Below, piece by piece: positions 14,857 to 22,281 of a DNA stretch of 26,618 nt (its first letter is position 1; each line of letters begins with the position of its first letter). The notes under the pieces are model-generated. The model saw nothing but the letters and a program-made list of their open reading frames with translations. It was not told where the DNA came from and made no database searches. Source of the stretch: 1XD8-76 sp051880335 (GTDB lineage: Bacteria; Bacillota; Clostridia; Lachnospirales; Lachnospiraceae). The stretch spans positions 1-26,618 of the forward strand of contig JBJENT010000276.1 of assembly GCA_051880335.1 (NCBI GenBank). Direction: 5' to 3'. Both the position numbers and the translations under genes were made by a program.

Positions 14857-15804
14857 TCAACTACTCTTTAAGTCATTTTCTACTTTCAGTTTACTATCCG
14901 GAAAGAACTGTCTCATATCCTCCGGTATGGGTGCTGTAAAAGTCAGTGACTCCCCTGTTACCGGATGGTGAAAATCAAGTCTGTAAGAATGAAGAGCCTG
15001 TCTGGACATCAGATGATTTTCCGGATAGTATAAAAAATCTCCGATCAGCGGATGCCCTATGGCTTTCATATGCACTCTGATCTGATGGGTTCTCCCGGTT
15101 TCCAGCTTCAGAGAAATAAATGCCAGTCCTTTTTCCATCTCCGGCCCCGGCTCTTTCCGGTCTATCACTTTATAGTGGGTGACTGCCTTTTCCCCATGCT
15201 CCAAATCTACCATACGCTCTATGGCGGAGTCCGGTTTCCTGCCAAGGGGCAGATCTATGGTCCCTTCCTCCGGTATATTACAACCTTCCACAATCGCCAG
15301 ATACTCCCGATGGATTTCTCTGGCAGACATGGCATCATACAGCACACTGCAGCTCAGCATATGTTTCGCTAAAATGGTCAGCCCTGTGGTATCCTTATCC
15401 AGCCGGTTCACGCAACGGTATACAAAAGGCTTTCCCTGACTGGCATAATAATATGCTGCCGCATTACCCAGAGTGTTCTCATAATTCTTCATAGACGGAT
15501 GGATCGGCATACCGGCAGGCTTATTCACTACTGTGATATCTTCATCTTCATAAATAATAGGAAAGGGCAGCTTGACAGGGGGTATCTTTTCCGACACTTC
15601 CTCTTCCTGAATGTGAATCTCCAGAAGGTCTCCCGGCTTTAAACGATAATTCAGATATTCCCACCTACCATTTATCATGACACTGTGATCCATCTTTTTC
15701 AGTTCGGTCAGGTTTTGATTGGAAAAACCCTTCTGATGAAGCAGTTCGGAAATTTTATGCCCATAAAGAGATTCCGGGATTTCATATATCAAGTCTCTGT
15801 TCAT
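14857..15804 (-). CDS. RluA-family pseudouridine synthase
   Basis: The 315-residue protein has an N-terminal S4-like RNA-binding region (VMINGRWEYLNYRLKPGDLL) and an RluA-type catalytic domain. The catalytic aspartate is D136 in CVNRLDKDTTGL. Other family motifs are NKPAGMPIHPS, EYLAIVEG, LKLETGRTHQIRVHMKAIGHPLIGD and LHSYRLDFHHP. It should isomerise uridines in rRNA or tRNA; the RluD subtype is likely but RluA or RluC cannot be excluded by eye. The ATG at 15804 follows GAGGACT. The GNAT gene ends 57 bases upstream, so it may be the third gene of a LysR-GNAT-rlu transcript. Confidence 0.93.
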   Translation of the reverse strand: MNRDLIYEIPESLYGHKISELLHQKGFSNQNLTELKKMDHSVMINGRWEYLNYRLKPGDLLEIHIQEEEVSEKIPPVKLPFPIIYEDEDITVVNKPAGMPIHPSMKNYENTLGNAAAYYYASQGKPFVYRCVNRLDKDTTGLTILAKHMLSCSVLYDAMSAREIHREYLAIVEGCNIPEEGTIDLPLGRKPDSAIERMVDLEHGEKAVTHYKVIDRKEPGPEMEKGLAFISLKLETGRTHQIRVHMKAIGHPLIGDFLYYPENHLMSRQALHSYRLDFHHPVTGESLTFTAPIPEDMRQFFPDSKLKVENDLKSS

Positions 15805-15860
15805 GTCATAGTCCTCATATCTGTCATCCTCTCATATGTGAATCTTCCCACATATTATAT

Positions 15861-16415
15861 TCAGACACATCCATCCTCACCGAATCCCTTCGATATGTAT
15901 TGATAAAAGTTCAGATCCAGCATTTTCCCGAATTTCCTGCCCACATTCCAGAACTGTCCGCAATATACAAATCCCAGTTCTTCATGCAAGTGAATACTTC
16001 CGGCATTTTCGCCGGTAATCAGAGATACCACTTCGCAGATCTCCGGATGCTTCTCTGCAAATCCAAGGGCTCTCTGCATCAACGCTTTTCCGATTCCCTT
16101 TCCACGCCAGGCTTCTCCGATATAAACCGAAATCTCCACGGTTCCATCAAAGGCCTTTCTGTCACGGTATCTGGATAGCGAAGAATAGCCTTTTATCACG
16201 CCATCCTCTTCCCATACAAAAATCACATATTTTCCTGTATGCTCGTTAAACCATTTCTTCCGGTCCTCTAAATCCTTTACTTCCATATCAAAAGTTGCTA
16301 CGGTATGAAGAATGGCTTCGTTATAGATTTCCATAAGGGCCGGAATATCTTCTTTTTCTGCTTTTCTGATCTTGTCCGGCGCTATGATTTCTCTTTCATC
16401 GTCTGATTTACACAT
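15861..16415 (-). CDS. GNAT N-acetyltransferase (phosphinothricin acetyltransferase-like)
   Basis: The 184-residue protein has the GNAT fold. IRKAEKEDIPALMEIYNEAI is the opening typical of the PAT/MddA subgroup. VEISVYIGEAWRGKGIGKAL contains the acetyl-CoA pyrophosphate loop (RGKGIG), and EELGFVYCGQFWNVGRKFG is the C-terminal motif. Members acetylate free amino groups of small molecules such as phosphinothricin or methionine sulfoximine; the real substrate is unknown. Its ATG overlaps the LysR stop as TAATG, so translation is likely coupled. Being in one transcript with a LysR regulator suggests induced expression. Confidence 0.88.
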   Translation of the reverse strand: MCKSDDEREIIAPDKIRKAEKEDIPALMEIYNEAILHTVATFDMEVKDLEDRKKWFNEHTGKYVIFVWEEDGVIKGYSSLSRYRDRKAFDGTVEISVYIGEAWRGKGIGKALMQRALGFAEKHPEICEVVSLITGENAGSIHLHEELGFVYCGQFWNVGRKFGKMLDLNFYQYISKGFGEDGCV

Positions 16416-17299
16416 TATTTTCCTGCTCCCACGAACTGGTATTTTTCTAAAATAAGCTTTCGTAACTGATCTGCTGCCGGAGATAATTTGGATTTTTCCG
16501 GCATTGCCAGCCCGATAAGCCTCATGCTGGCTTCTTCGATTTCCAGAACTTCCAGAGAACCGCCCAGGCTTCTGCTGGTAAGCTCCGGCATAATACTGAT
16601 ACCAAATCCGCTGGCCACCATGGCTGCAATCGCCTGATCATCTATGACATGACAGCTCCGGTGAATGTCCAGTTTTTTATCATTTAAAAATTTCTGAATA
16701 TCAGCGTCGCAGGACTCTCTCTGAATCACAAAAGGATGCTGCTGCATTTCCTCCAACGTAATATACCCTTTCTTTTTTGTCTGAAAGCCTTCCGGCGCAA
16801 TACAAACCAGGCGGTCTTCATATAATGGAGTAATGGAATAGGTGGTATTACAGGACGCAGACAAAAAGCCCAGCTCTATTACTCCTGTATTAAGCCAGCC
16901 AATCACATCATCGTAGGTTCCTTCAAAGACCTCCACCGCGATGGCCGGATATCGTTTCCTGAATTCACTAAGCAGCTCCGGCAGCCATTCGATGCATACA
17001 CTGTTAAATGCACCGATTCTTACGGTTCCATGATCCAGACCATTTAATTTGTCAATAAACTGGTTCAGGCTCTCTTCGCTGTTCAGCAGAGATACGATAT
17101 ACGGAAAAAGCTGCTCTCCATAGCTGGTCAGACTGACCCCGTTTTTGTTTCGATTGAATATTTGAAATCCCACTTCTTTTTCCGCTGTTTTTACCGCATG
17201 GCTGACTGCGGAAGGTGTTAAATTCAGAAGAGCTGCCGCTTTTAAAAAGCTGGCCTGCTCTGCTACCATATATATGATTTTGCATGATAATAACGTCAT
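16415..17299 (-). CDS. LysR-family transcriptional regulator
   Basis: The ATG at 17299 follows AAGGGGGGAAAGGG; an ATG at 17323 is possible but has a poorer site. The 294-residue protein has an N-terminal winged helix (FLKAAALLNLTPSAVSHAVK, then FNRNKNGVSLTSYGEQL) and a periplasmic-binding-protein-like effector domain (GTVRIGAFNSVCIEWLPELL, GVIELGFLSA, VASGFGISIMPEL), the standard LysR layout. It overlaps the GNAT gene by one base and probably controls it, and possibly the divergent plus-strand transcript starting near 17480. The effector is unknown. Confidence 0.95.
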   Translation of the reverse strand: MTLLSCKIIYMVAEQASFLKAAALLNLTPSAVSHAVKTAEKEVGFQIFNRNKNGVSLTSYGEQLFPYIVSLLNSEESLNQFIDKLNGLDHGTVRIGAFNSVCIEWLPELLSEFRKRYPAIAVEVFEGTYDDVIGWLNTGVIELGFLSASCNTTYSITPLYEDRLVCIAPEGFQTKKKGYITLEEMQQHPFVIQRESCDADIQKFLNDKKLDIHRSCHVIDDQAIAAMVASGFGISIMPELTSRSLGGSLEVLEIEEASMRLIGLAMPEKSKLSPAADQLRKLILEKYQFVGAGK

Positions 17300-17355
17300 A
17301 TTTCCCTTTCCCCCCTTGGACATTTTTCCCTTTTGGGATTTGACTTATCATACCC

Positions 17356-17384
17356 ATAATACATGAACATGTTTCAATTAACAA
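17356..17384 (-). promoter_or_regulatory. Promoter of the LysR-GNAT transcript
   Basis: TTGTTA (17379-17384) and TATTAT (17356-17361) are separated by 17 bases on the minus strand, about 57 bases before the start codon. The partial palindrome ACATGAACATGT in the spacer could be an autoregulatory site. Confidence 0.55.
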
Positions 17385-17480
17385 GTGAATATAATGAATT
17401 TTACTTATTTCAAAAAATCATATAGAATATAATCAGAATAGTAATAGAGTAACAAAACTATTTCCCTCTATAATGCATAT

Positions 17481-17583
17481 GGTAGCACTCCTCTTAAAAG
17501 CTACCAAAAGTGATAACTTACTCCTCAAATATACGGTTATCACAAACAAAGAAAGCTACCGCAAGGTAGCTTTCTTTGTTTGT
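17481..17583 (+). ncRNA. Candidate small RNA: three tandem hairpins, two with CUCCUC loops
   Basis: A TATAAT at 17469-17474 would start transcription at about 17481. Hairpin 1 is GGTAGC (17481-17486) with GCTACC (17500-17505). Hairpin 2 is GTGATAAC (17510-17517) with GTTATCAC (17536-17543). Hairpin 3 is a 19-pair perfect stem capped by GCAA (17542-17583) with a U-rich 3' arm. Loops 1 and 2 both contain ACTCCTC, complementary to a Shine-Dalgarno sequence. No -35 hexamer is visible, and nothing here is a family I recognise. Confidence 0.4.
17542..17583. terminator. Long GCAA-capped hairpin, probable two-way terminator
   Basis: Arms 17542-17560 and 17565-17583 are perfectly complementary over 19 bases. 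Each strand leaves a U-rich descending arm (TTTCTTTGTTTGT). It would end sdaAA transcription on the minus strand and the candidate small RNA on the plus strand. Confidence 0.7.
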
Positions 17584-17593
17584 AAAAATTTAT

Positions 17594-17663
17594 TTCATTG
17601 TGGAAACTTCATTGTGGAAACTTCATTGTGGAAACTTCATTGCGGAAATTTCTTTGCAAAAAT
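17594..17663. repeat. 14-bp tandem repeat after sdaAA, three exact and two decayed copies
   Basis: TTCATTGTGGAAAC occurs exactly at 17594, 17608 and 17622. It is followed by TTCATTGCGGAAAT (17636) and TTCTTTGCAAAAAT (17650). The array begins six bases past the sdaAA stop and is non-coding. Confidence 0.9.
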
Positions 17664-17668
17664 TTCTT

Positions 17669-18544
17669 TTATTCTTTCTCTCTCAGTTCTGATGCGATCT
17701 TTAATGCAGTCGGTGTAACTGCCAGTCCACCTTCGCTTGTTTCACGATACCTTTTTGGCATCTCTCTTCCGATTTCTCCCATGGCATCGATCACTTCATC
17801 TGCCGGGATCACAGACTGAATGCCTGCTGTAACCATATCCGCAGTTGTAACTGCATTGACTGCACCGATTACATTTCGTTTTACACATGGCACTTCTACC
17901 AGACCGCCAATGGGATCACAGGTAAGTCCCAGCAGCCCTTTTAAAGAAATAGCTACTGCAGAGCATATTTCCGGCTCCTTCCCACCAAGCAGATAAGTAA
18001 GTGCTCCTGCTGCCATGGCACTGGCAGATCCGATCTCTGCCTGACATCCACCGGATGCTCCGGCAATCGATGCTCTTTCTGCAATGATCTGTCCGATTCC
18101 CGCAGCCACAAAAAGGGCTTCAATGATCTTTTGTCTCGGGCAGTCATACTGGCTTTCATAACTCAGAAGCACTGCCGGTAATACGCCGCATGACCCGGCT
18201 GTTGGTGCTGCCACGATACGCCGCATACAGGCATTGGATTCTGCCATTTTTACTGCCCGCTGCATAACCTGTCCAATAAAAGGACCCGATAAATTTTTTC
18301 CCTGTTTTACATATTCTTCCAGAAGTTTTCCGTCTCCGCCAGCCATGCCGCTGTGGGATTTCTGATCTCCGCGGTACTTCTGATCTGCTTTTTCCATTGC
18401 CAGATACATCTGCTCCATCATGGCAAAAGATTCTTCCGGGCTGACCTGTCGTTCTCTGCAGTCGTCTCCCCGAATCACTTCCCAGAAGGGAATGTTTTCC
18501 TGTTTTGCAATATTACATATATCTTCCAGTGACTTATATGCCAT
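17669..18544 (-). CDS. sdaAA: L-serine dehydratase, iron-sulfur type, alpha subunit
   Basis: The 291-residue protein matches the alpha chain of the two-subunit clostridial enzyme. Candidate cluster cysteines stand in PTAGSCGVLPA, GASGGCQAEIG and GLTCDPIGGLVEVPC. With the beta subunit it deaminates L-serine to pyruvate and ammonia using an oxygen-sensitive [4Fe-4S] cluster. Its ATG is two bases after the sdaAB stop, so expression is coupled. A terminator hairpin and a 14-bp repeat array lie just downstream. The order sdaAB-sdaAA is the common one in Clostridia. Confidence 0.97.
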   Translation of the reverse strand: MAYKSLEDICNIAKQENIPFWEVIRGDDCRERQVSPEESFAMMEQMYLAMEKADQKYRGDQKSHSGMAGGDGKLLEEYVKQGKNLSGPFIGQVMQRAVKMAESNACMRRIVAAPTAGSCGVLPAVLLSYESQYDCPRQKIIEALFVAAGIGQIIAERASIAGASGGCQAEIGSASAMAAGALTYLLGGKEPEICSAVAISLKGLLGLTCDPIGGLVEVPCVKRNVIGAVNAVTTADMVTAGIQSVIPADEVIDAMGEIGREMPKRYRETSEGGLAVTPTALKIASELREKE

Positions 18545-18546
18545 AC

Positions 18547-19212
18547 CTACGCCTCTTCCATACTATAATATGTTACCTTATTGACACCTTCCAAATGTTT
18601 CAGCCATTTGATTGCTTCTTTCGGTATTTCTTTATCACACTCCAGAATCATAACTGCATTTCCGCCGCGTCCATCCCGGTATAACTGCATGGTAGCGATA
18701 TTGATTGCTTTATGGCTGAGCATGGATGTCACTTCCGCCACATGTCCCGGCTGGTCCTGATTATGGACAATCAACGTAGGGTGTTCTGCTGTAAAATTCG
18801 CATCCAGCCCATCGATCATGCATATTTTAATACGACCGCCTCCCAGAGACGCTGCAACCACTTCCAGCTCTCTTCCGGACTCCCCTTTCATCTGCAACAC
18901 CGCAGTATTGGGGTGGGCCTCCTTAAGTACAGCTTCTCCAAACGTCACCTTCATATTCTGTTTTTCTGCTTCTTCCATGCTATAAGGAACTCTGTCATCA
19001 TCGGGCAGCATTCCCAGAAGCCCTGCCACAATGGCTCTGTCGGTTCCATGTCCACGACCGGTAGCCAGAAAGCTTCCATATAGCAAAATATGAACTTCCC
19101 GGATATTTTCTCCCAATAATTTACGGGATACATATCCGATTTTTACTGCTCCTGCTGTGTGGGAACTGGACGGGCCTACCATAACAGGTCCAACGATATC
19201 AAATATATTCAT
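18547..19212 (-). CDS. sdaAB: L-serine dehydratase, iron-sulfur type, beta subunit
   Basis: The 221-residue protein begins MNIFDIVGPVMVGPSSSHTA, the substrate-loop signature of serine dehydratase beta chains. It ends with an ACT domain (TLIVHNQDQPGHVAEVTSML, then INIATMQLYRDGRGGNAVMI) that in this family senses or binds serine. It pairs with the alpha subunit in serine catabolism. The ATG at 19212 follows AAAGGCGCGG. The promoter is not obvious, because the upstream gap is filled by a 32-bp repeat array following the permease gene; read-through from the permease is possible. Confidence 0.97.
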   Translation of the reverse strand: MNIFDIVGPVMVGPSSSHTAGAVKIGYVSRKLLGENIREVHILLYGSFLATGRGHGTDRAIVAGLLGMLPDDDRVPYSMEEAEKQNMKVTFGEAVLKEAHPNTAVLQMKGESGRELEVVAASLGGGRIKICMIDGLDANFTAEHPTLIVHNQDQPGHVAEVTSMLSHKAINIATMQLYRDGRGGNAVMILECDKEIPKEAIKWLKHLEGVNKVTYYSMEEA

Positions 19213-19238
19213 AAGCCGCGCCTTTCTATACTTACCTT

Positions 19239-19334
19239 TTTATATCCCCAAAAGCACACCGAGCTTAAGCTTTATATTCCCAAAAGCTCATCAATCTTAG
19301 GCTTTATATTCCCAAAAGCTCACCAATCTTAAGC
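19239..19334. repeat. Three 32-bp tandem copies that include the permease 3' end
   Basis: Copies at 19239-19270, 19271-19302 and 19303-19334 share TTTATATTCCCAAAAGC at the start. Copies 2 and 3 differ at two positions and copy 1 is more diverged. Copy 3 encodes the last codons and stop of the permease, KIGELLGI-stop. The two downstream copies repeat that coding end including the stop. Confidence 0.9.
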
Positions 19335-20203
19335 AGCTCTATCAAAATGCCACAGATTACGCCGATTCCATATAACAGCAGAATGATCCGGGCATTCTGT
19401 TTTGCACTTTTATTCACACGTAAAAGAACGAGAATACCAACACCGGCACCTACCAGAAGTCCGGACATCAGCGCCCCGAAATTCATGGCACCTTCCAGAT
19501 ATAACTGTGCCAATACCACAGAAGCCGCACAGTTGGGAATCAGTCCGATCAGTCCCGCTAATATTTCACCGATAACCGGTTTGTTTAAAATAAACTGCTT
19601 CAATTCTTCTTCTCCGATTGCAGTGATTCCCAGATTCAGGATCAGGGAAACCAAAAGGATAAAGAAGAAAACCTGCACCGTATGGGTAATCGTGGACACC
19701 CAGATACCGCTGGAACAATGACACTGCTCCTGTTCACACAATTTTTTAATCTCAAATGGATTATTTTTTCTGGGATCCCCTTTTCTTTTCATGGTAAGCC
19801 AGAACTCTCTTCGGTTTACCGTTAAGTCAACCAGAAATCCGGCTGCAATACCAATCAGAACTTTTAATCCCAGAATCTTTAAAATCGTGCTCACTGCAAC
19901 AGACTCGGAAAGGAAAACCGGAAGCATTTCATCTGATGTGGATAAAAACACTGCCAGCAGGGTTCCCATGGTCACCACTCTTCCGGCATACAGATTTGCT
20001 GCAGCAGCAGAAAATCCGCATTGCGGAAAAGCACCCAAAAGACCACCGAAAATAGGTCCCATTTTTCCGGACTGTCTCAAAATCTGCTTCGTATGATCAC
20101 TGGTACGGTTCTCAATAATCTCCATCAGGAGATAGGTGAGAAATAAAAAAGGTAATAATTTTATGCTATCCAGAATAGCATCTATTAATGCGTCTAAAAA
20201 CAT
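19304..20203 (-). CDS. Ten-TM metal exporter-like permease (ArsP_2 / putative manganese transporter family)
   Basis: The 299-residue membrane protein has about eight to ten hydrophobic segments in two halves. The halves carry related motifs: FGGLLGAFPQCGFSAAAANL in the first and LAGLIGLIPNCAASVVLAQL in the second. This internal duplication with GxxP(Q/N)C is typical of the putative 10-TM heavy-metal exporter family, often named putative manganese transporter. A cytoplasmic loop near residue 160 contains EQEQCHCSSG, a possible metal-binding site. The ion is not established. The ATG at 20203 follows GAGAGGG. A hairpin leader upstream can form two exclusive structures. Downstream is a repeat array, then sdaAB. 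Confidence 0.8.
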   Translation of the reverse strand: MFLDALIDAILDSIKLLPFLFLTYLLMEIIENRTSDHTKQILRQSGKMGPIFGGLLGAFPQCGFSAAAANLYAGRVVTMGTLLAVFLSTSDEMLPVFLSESVAVSTILKILGLKVLIGIAAGFLVDLTVNRREFWLTMKRKGDPRKNNPFEIKKLCEQEQCHCSSGIWVSTITHTVQVFFFILLVSLILNLGITAIGEEELKQFILNKPVIGEILAGLIGLIPNCAASVVLAQLYLEGAMNFGALMSGLLVGAGVGILVLLRVNKSAKQNARIILLLYGIGVICGILIELLKIGELLGI

Positions 20204-20217
20204 CTATGCCCTCTCTT

Positions 20218-20265
20218 CTTTGCTAAAATGAAAAACAGCAAAGATGTTTTTAGCACCTTTGCTGT
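20218..20265 (-). promoter_or_regulatory. Terminator or attenuator in the permease leader
   Basis: On the minus strand ACAGCAAAG (20257-20265) pairs perfectly with CTTTGCTGT (20235-20243), followed by TTTTCATTTT: an intrinsic terminator shape. The 3' arm can instead pair with a second AGCAAAG at 20218-20224. It may simply end the DUF89 transcript, or act as an attenuator for the permease. It does not match the yybP-ykoY manganese riboswitch as I know it. Confidence 0.55.
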
Positions 20266-20350
20266 AACTCATTCTATAGTCACGGACAGAAAAAGTCAAT
20301 CCGTGATTCATTTTTCCCTATAAATCTGTGATTTATTCTTCCTGTAAAGT

Positions 20351-21220
20351 CTAAATTGCTCTTTCCCGCAAAAACAGTCCTGTATACTTCGGCACGTTAA
20401 ATCGTTTGGAAAACCAGTTGCATTTACACAGGAAGGAATAATAGATATTCCGGCCGCAACCGTTCATGGTCTCAAAGTTGGCCTGCCCTTTTCCTAAAAT
20501 GACATCTGCCCGGTCCAAAACCTCCAGGGCCTCCTTTGACAGATAGCGTTCCACGGTCCCCGCAATGCCATTTCCATTATCTACTACATTTGCTACTGCA
20601 AAGAGACCTACCTTTTCCGCATCTTCCAAAGTGGCATCGTTCAGGACTTCCTCACCCCGTACCATAACGGTAACATCCAGATGGGGGAATCTCTTTTTCA
20701 GTTCCTGAACAAATAACTTATCCAGTACGATTTCCCCGCAGTTATCCGTTAACAGCACAAAATTTTTTCCTTCTTCGCACTCTTTTAAAAACTGCTGGTA
20801 GGTATCTTCTGCAAGTACATTTTTTTCCTGATCATGGAAAAGCTTTAAGAACTGCTCCTTTTCCACATGCTGCATGGCACCAAAATCGATATAATTGCCG
20901 ATTCGGGCATAAACGATAGACATAGCAAGAGGATCCGGTGCTTCCAAAATCTCCTGATAGAGCCAATCTTCCATCTCCATCACATAACGGTTGTATTCTT
21001 CTTTTTCTTTCCGGTAATCAATGGTTTCCCCAAAGTATTCCCGATACAGCTTGTTAAAGCGCCAAACCATAACCGGCGCGGAATCCTCATCCTCGCTTTC
21101 TCCCACAATCCCGGCAACCTTTTTCATATAAGCTGTCTTTTTTTCTTCATCCTGAAATTTTTCCAGGCGCTCCTGCTGCCTGTCCAGCAGACACCTGATA
21201 CAATAACTGTTTAGTCTCAT
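20351..21220 (-). CDS. DUF89 / ARMT1-like damage-control phosphatase family protein
   Basis: The 289-residue protein starts with a cysteine pair (YCIRCLLDRQQERL) and has the DUF89 catalytic core. NFVLLTDNCGEIVLDKLFVQ carries the metal-binding D-N-x-x-E pattern, VTVMVRGEEVLNDATLEDA follows, and LGKGQANFETMNG holds the conserved KGQANFE box. DUF89 enzymes are Mn- or Co-dependent phosphatases acting on phosphorylated sugars or metabolites; this stand-alone bacterial form has no assigned substrate. The ATG follows AGGAAT. The TSUP permease gene lies upstream across a 69-base gap with a small tandem repeat. A possible terminator follows. Confidence 0.88.
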   Translation of the reverse strand: MRLNSYCIRCLLDRQQERLEKFQDEEKKTAYMKKVAGIVGESEDEDSAPVMVWRFNKLYREYFGETIDYRKEKEEYNRYVMEMEDWLYQEILEAPDPLAMSIVYARIGNYIDFGAMQHVEKEQFLKLFHDQEKNVLAEDTYQQFLKECEEGKNFVLLTDNCGEIVLDKLFVQELKKRFPHLDVTVMVRGEEVLNDATLEDAEKVGLFAVANVVDNGNGIAGTVERYLSKEALEVLDRADVILGKGQANFETMNGCGRNIYYSFLCKCNWFSKRFNVPKYTGLFLRERAI

Positions 21221-21237
21221 ATTTTATTCCTATCTGA

Positions 21238-21279
21238 CATACTTCATCCGGCATACTCTATCCGGCATGCTCCTTGGAA
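21238..21279. repeat. 14-bp tandem repeat between TSUP and DUF89 genes
   Basis: CATACTTCATCCGG (21238) and CATACTCTATCCGG (21252) are near-identical. A decayed third unit begins CATGCTCCTTGG (21266). The array sits in the gap between two minus-strand genes. Confidence 0.75.
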
Positions 21280-21289
21280 TATACTTTAT

Positions 21290-22054
21290 CTAGTACAGTC
21301 CTACCACTTTGAGAAGCAAAAGCACCAGAACCAATAATATACAAGGTCTTACGATTCCGGAGCCCTTTGTCATCACCAGGGAAGAGCCAATCCATGCCCC
21401 AATCATATTACAGACTGCGGCAGCTATTCCCAGCGCAATGATAACCTGCCCACTAAAGAGGAAAACAACCAGTGAGGTAATATTTGTAGTCCAGTTGATC
21501 AGCTTGGATTGTCCGTTTGCCCGTTTCATAGGGATTTTCCCAAATACCGTAAGTGCAATGATGAGAAAGGTTCCTGTGCCCGGCCCATAAAAACCGTCGT
21601 ATACCCCAATGATCAGTGCCGCAATGCTGGCGATACAGACCATCTTTTTGGTAAGTACCAGTTCCCCATCCTTATCATCCGCTACAAAAATCTTTTTATT
21701 TAATACGATGAAAGCTGTGACCGGAAGAATCACGAAAAGAACGTACTTCATCATATCGTCATCGGCAATCAATGAAAGTTTTGCTCCCAGAAAGGAACCC
21801 GCCATACCTGCAAGGACAGTAGGCACTGCCAATTTAAAGTTAACCAGTTTTGCTTTGATAAATCGTAAGGTCGCTAAAGTGGTTCCGCAGGTGGAGGATA
21901 GTTTGTTGGTTGCAACCGCCATATGAATCGGTACCCCGGCAATCATAAAAGCCGGTAACGAGATCAGTCCACCACCGCCGCCAATGGCATCCACCAGACC
22001 GGCCAAAAACACCAGCGGACATACGATCAAGAAAACCATAGGTGTAAGTTCCAT
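21290..22054 (-). CDS. TSUP-family membrane transporter (TauE/SafE type)
   Basis: The 254-residue protein has about eight hydrophobic segments in two related halves. The signature GGGGGLISLPAFMIAGVP follows the first helix, with ATNKLSST soon after, and the second half has GFYGPGTGTFLIIALTVFGK with ANGQSKLINWTTN, the matching repeat. This is the TauE/SafE (DUF81) architecture. Members export or import sulfite, sulfoacetate, sulfonates or related anions; the substrate cannot be read from sequence. The ATG at 22054 follows AGAGGAAA. Upstream lies a purine-rich stretch with three AAAAGAAACAG boxes. DUF89 follows and may be cotranscribed. Confidence 0.93.
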   Translation of the reverse strand: MELTPMVFLIVCPLVFLAGLVDAIGGGGGLISLPAFMIAGVPIHMAVATNKLSSTCGTTLATLRFIKAKLVNFKLAVPTVLAGMAGSFLGAKLSLIADDDMMKYVLFVILPVTAFIVLNKKIFVADDKDGELVLTKKMVCIASIAALIIGVYDGFYGPGTGTFLIIALTVFGKIPMKRANGQSKLINWTTNITSLVVFLFSGQVIIALGIAAAVCNMIGAWIGSSLVMTKGSGIVRPCILLVLVLLLLKVVGLY

Positions 22055-22065
22055 GTTTTTTTCCT

Positions 22066-22111
22066 CTGTTTCTTTTGCTACTTTCTTCTGTTTCTTTTCC
22101 CTGTTTCTTTT
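22066..22111 (-). repeat. Three AAAAGAAACAG boxes ahead of the TSUP gene
   Basis: The 11-mer AAAAGAAACAG (minus strand) occurs at 22066-22076, 22088-22098 and 22101-22111, giving an A/G-rich leader just before the start codon. The spacing is irregular (22 and 13 bases). It could be slippage-derived or a protein-binding leader. Confidence 0.6.
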
Positions 22112-22200
22112 ACTATTATTCAGATTTTCTCATTTTCTCTGAGACTTCTCTCAATAATGGCCTTTTCCATTCTATATGTAAACAAGAAGAAAAGCAATTT

Positions 22201-22281
22201 TTATTTCTTTTGCCTCCTTGCCTTTGCGGCCTGTAAAATATCTGCAAGATTATCCTTTGTAAATGGTTTATCAGCAGACAT
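22201..22281 (-). CDS. Possible 26-residue ORF overlapping the XRE gene end
   Basis: An ATG at 22281 begins MSADKPFTKDNLADILQAAK and stops at 22201. It is preceded by GGAAGGTGAT at proper spacing and overlaps the XRE regulator stop by 11 bases, a layout typical of a second operon gene. The product is charged and helical. It may be a real small protein or the start of a truncated partner gene. Support is limited to the start signals. Confidence 0.35.
   Translation of the reverse strand: MSADKPFTKDNLADILQAAKARRQKK

Noticed and set aside
17594..17663. CRISPR-like array
   Set aside because: The 14-bp units are adjacent without spacers and decay progressively, so this is a tandem repeat and not CRISPR.
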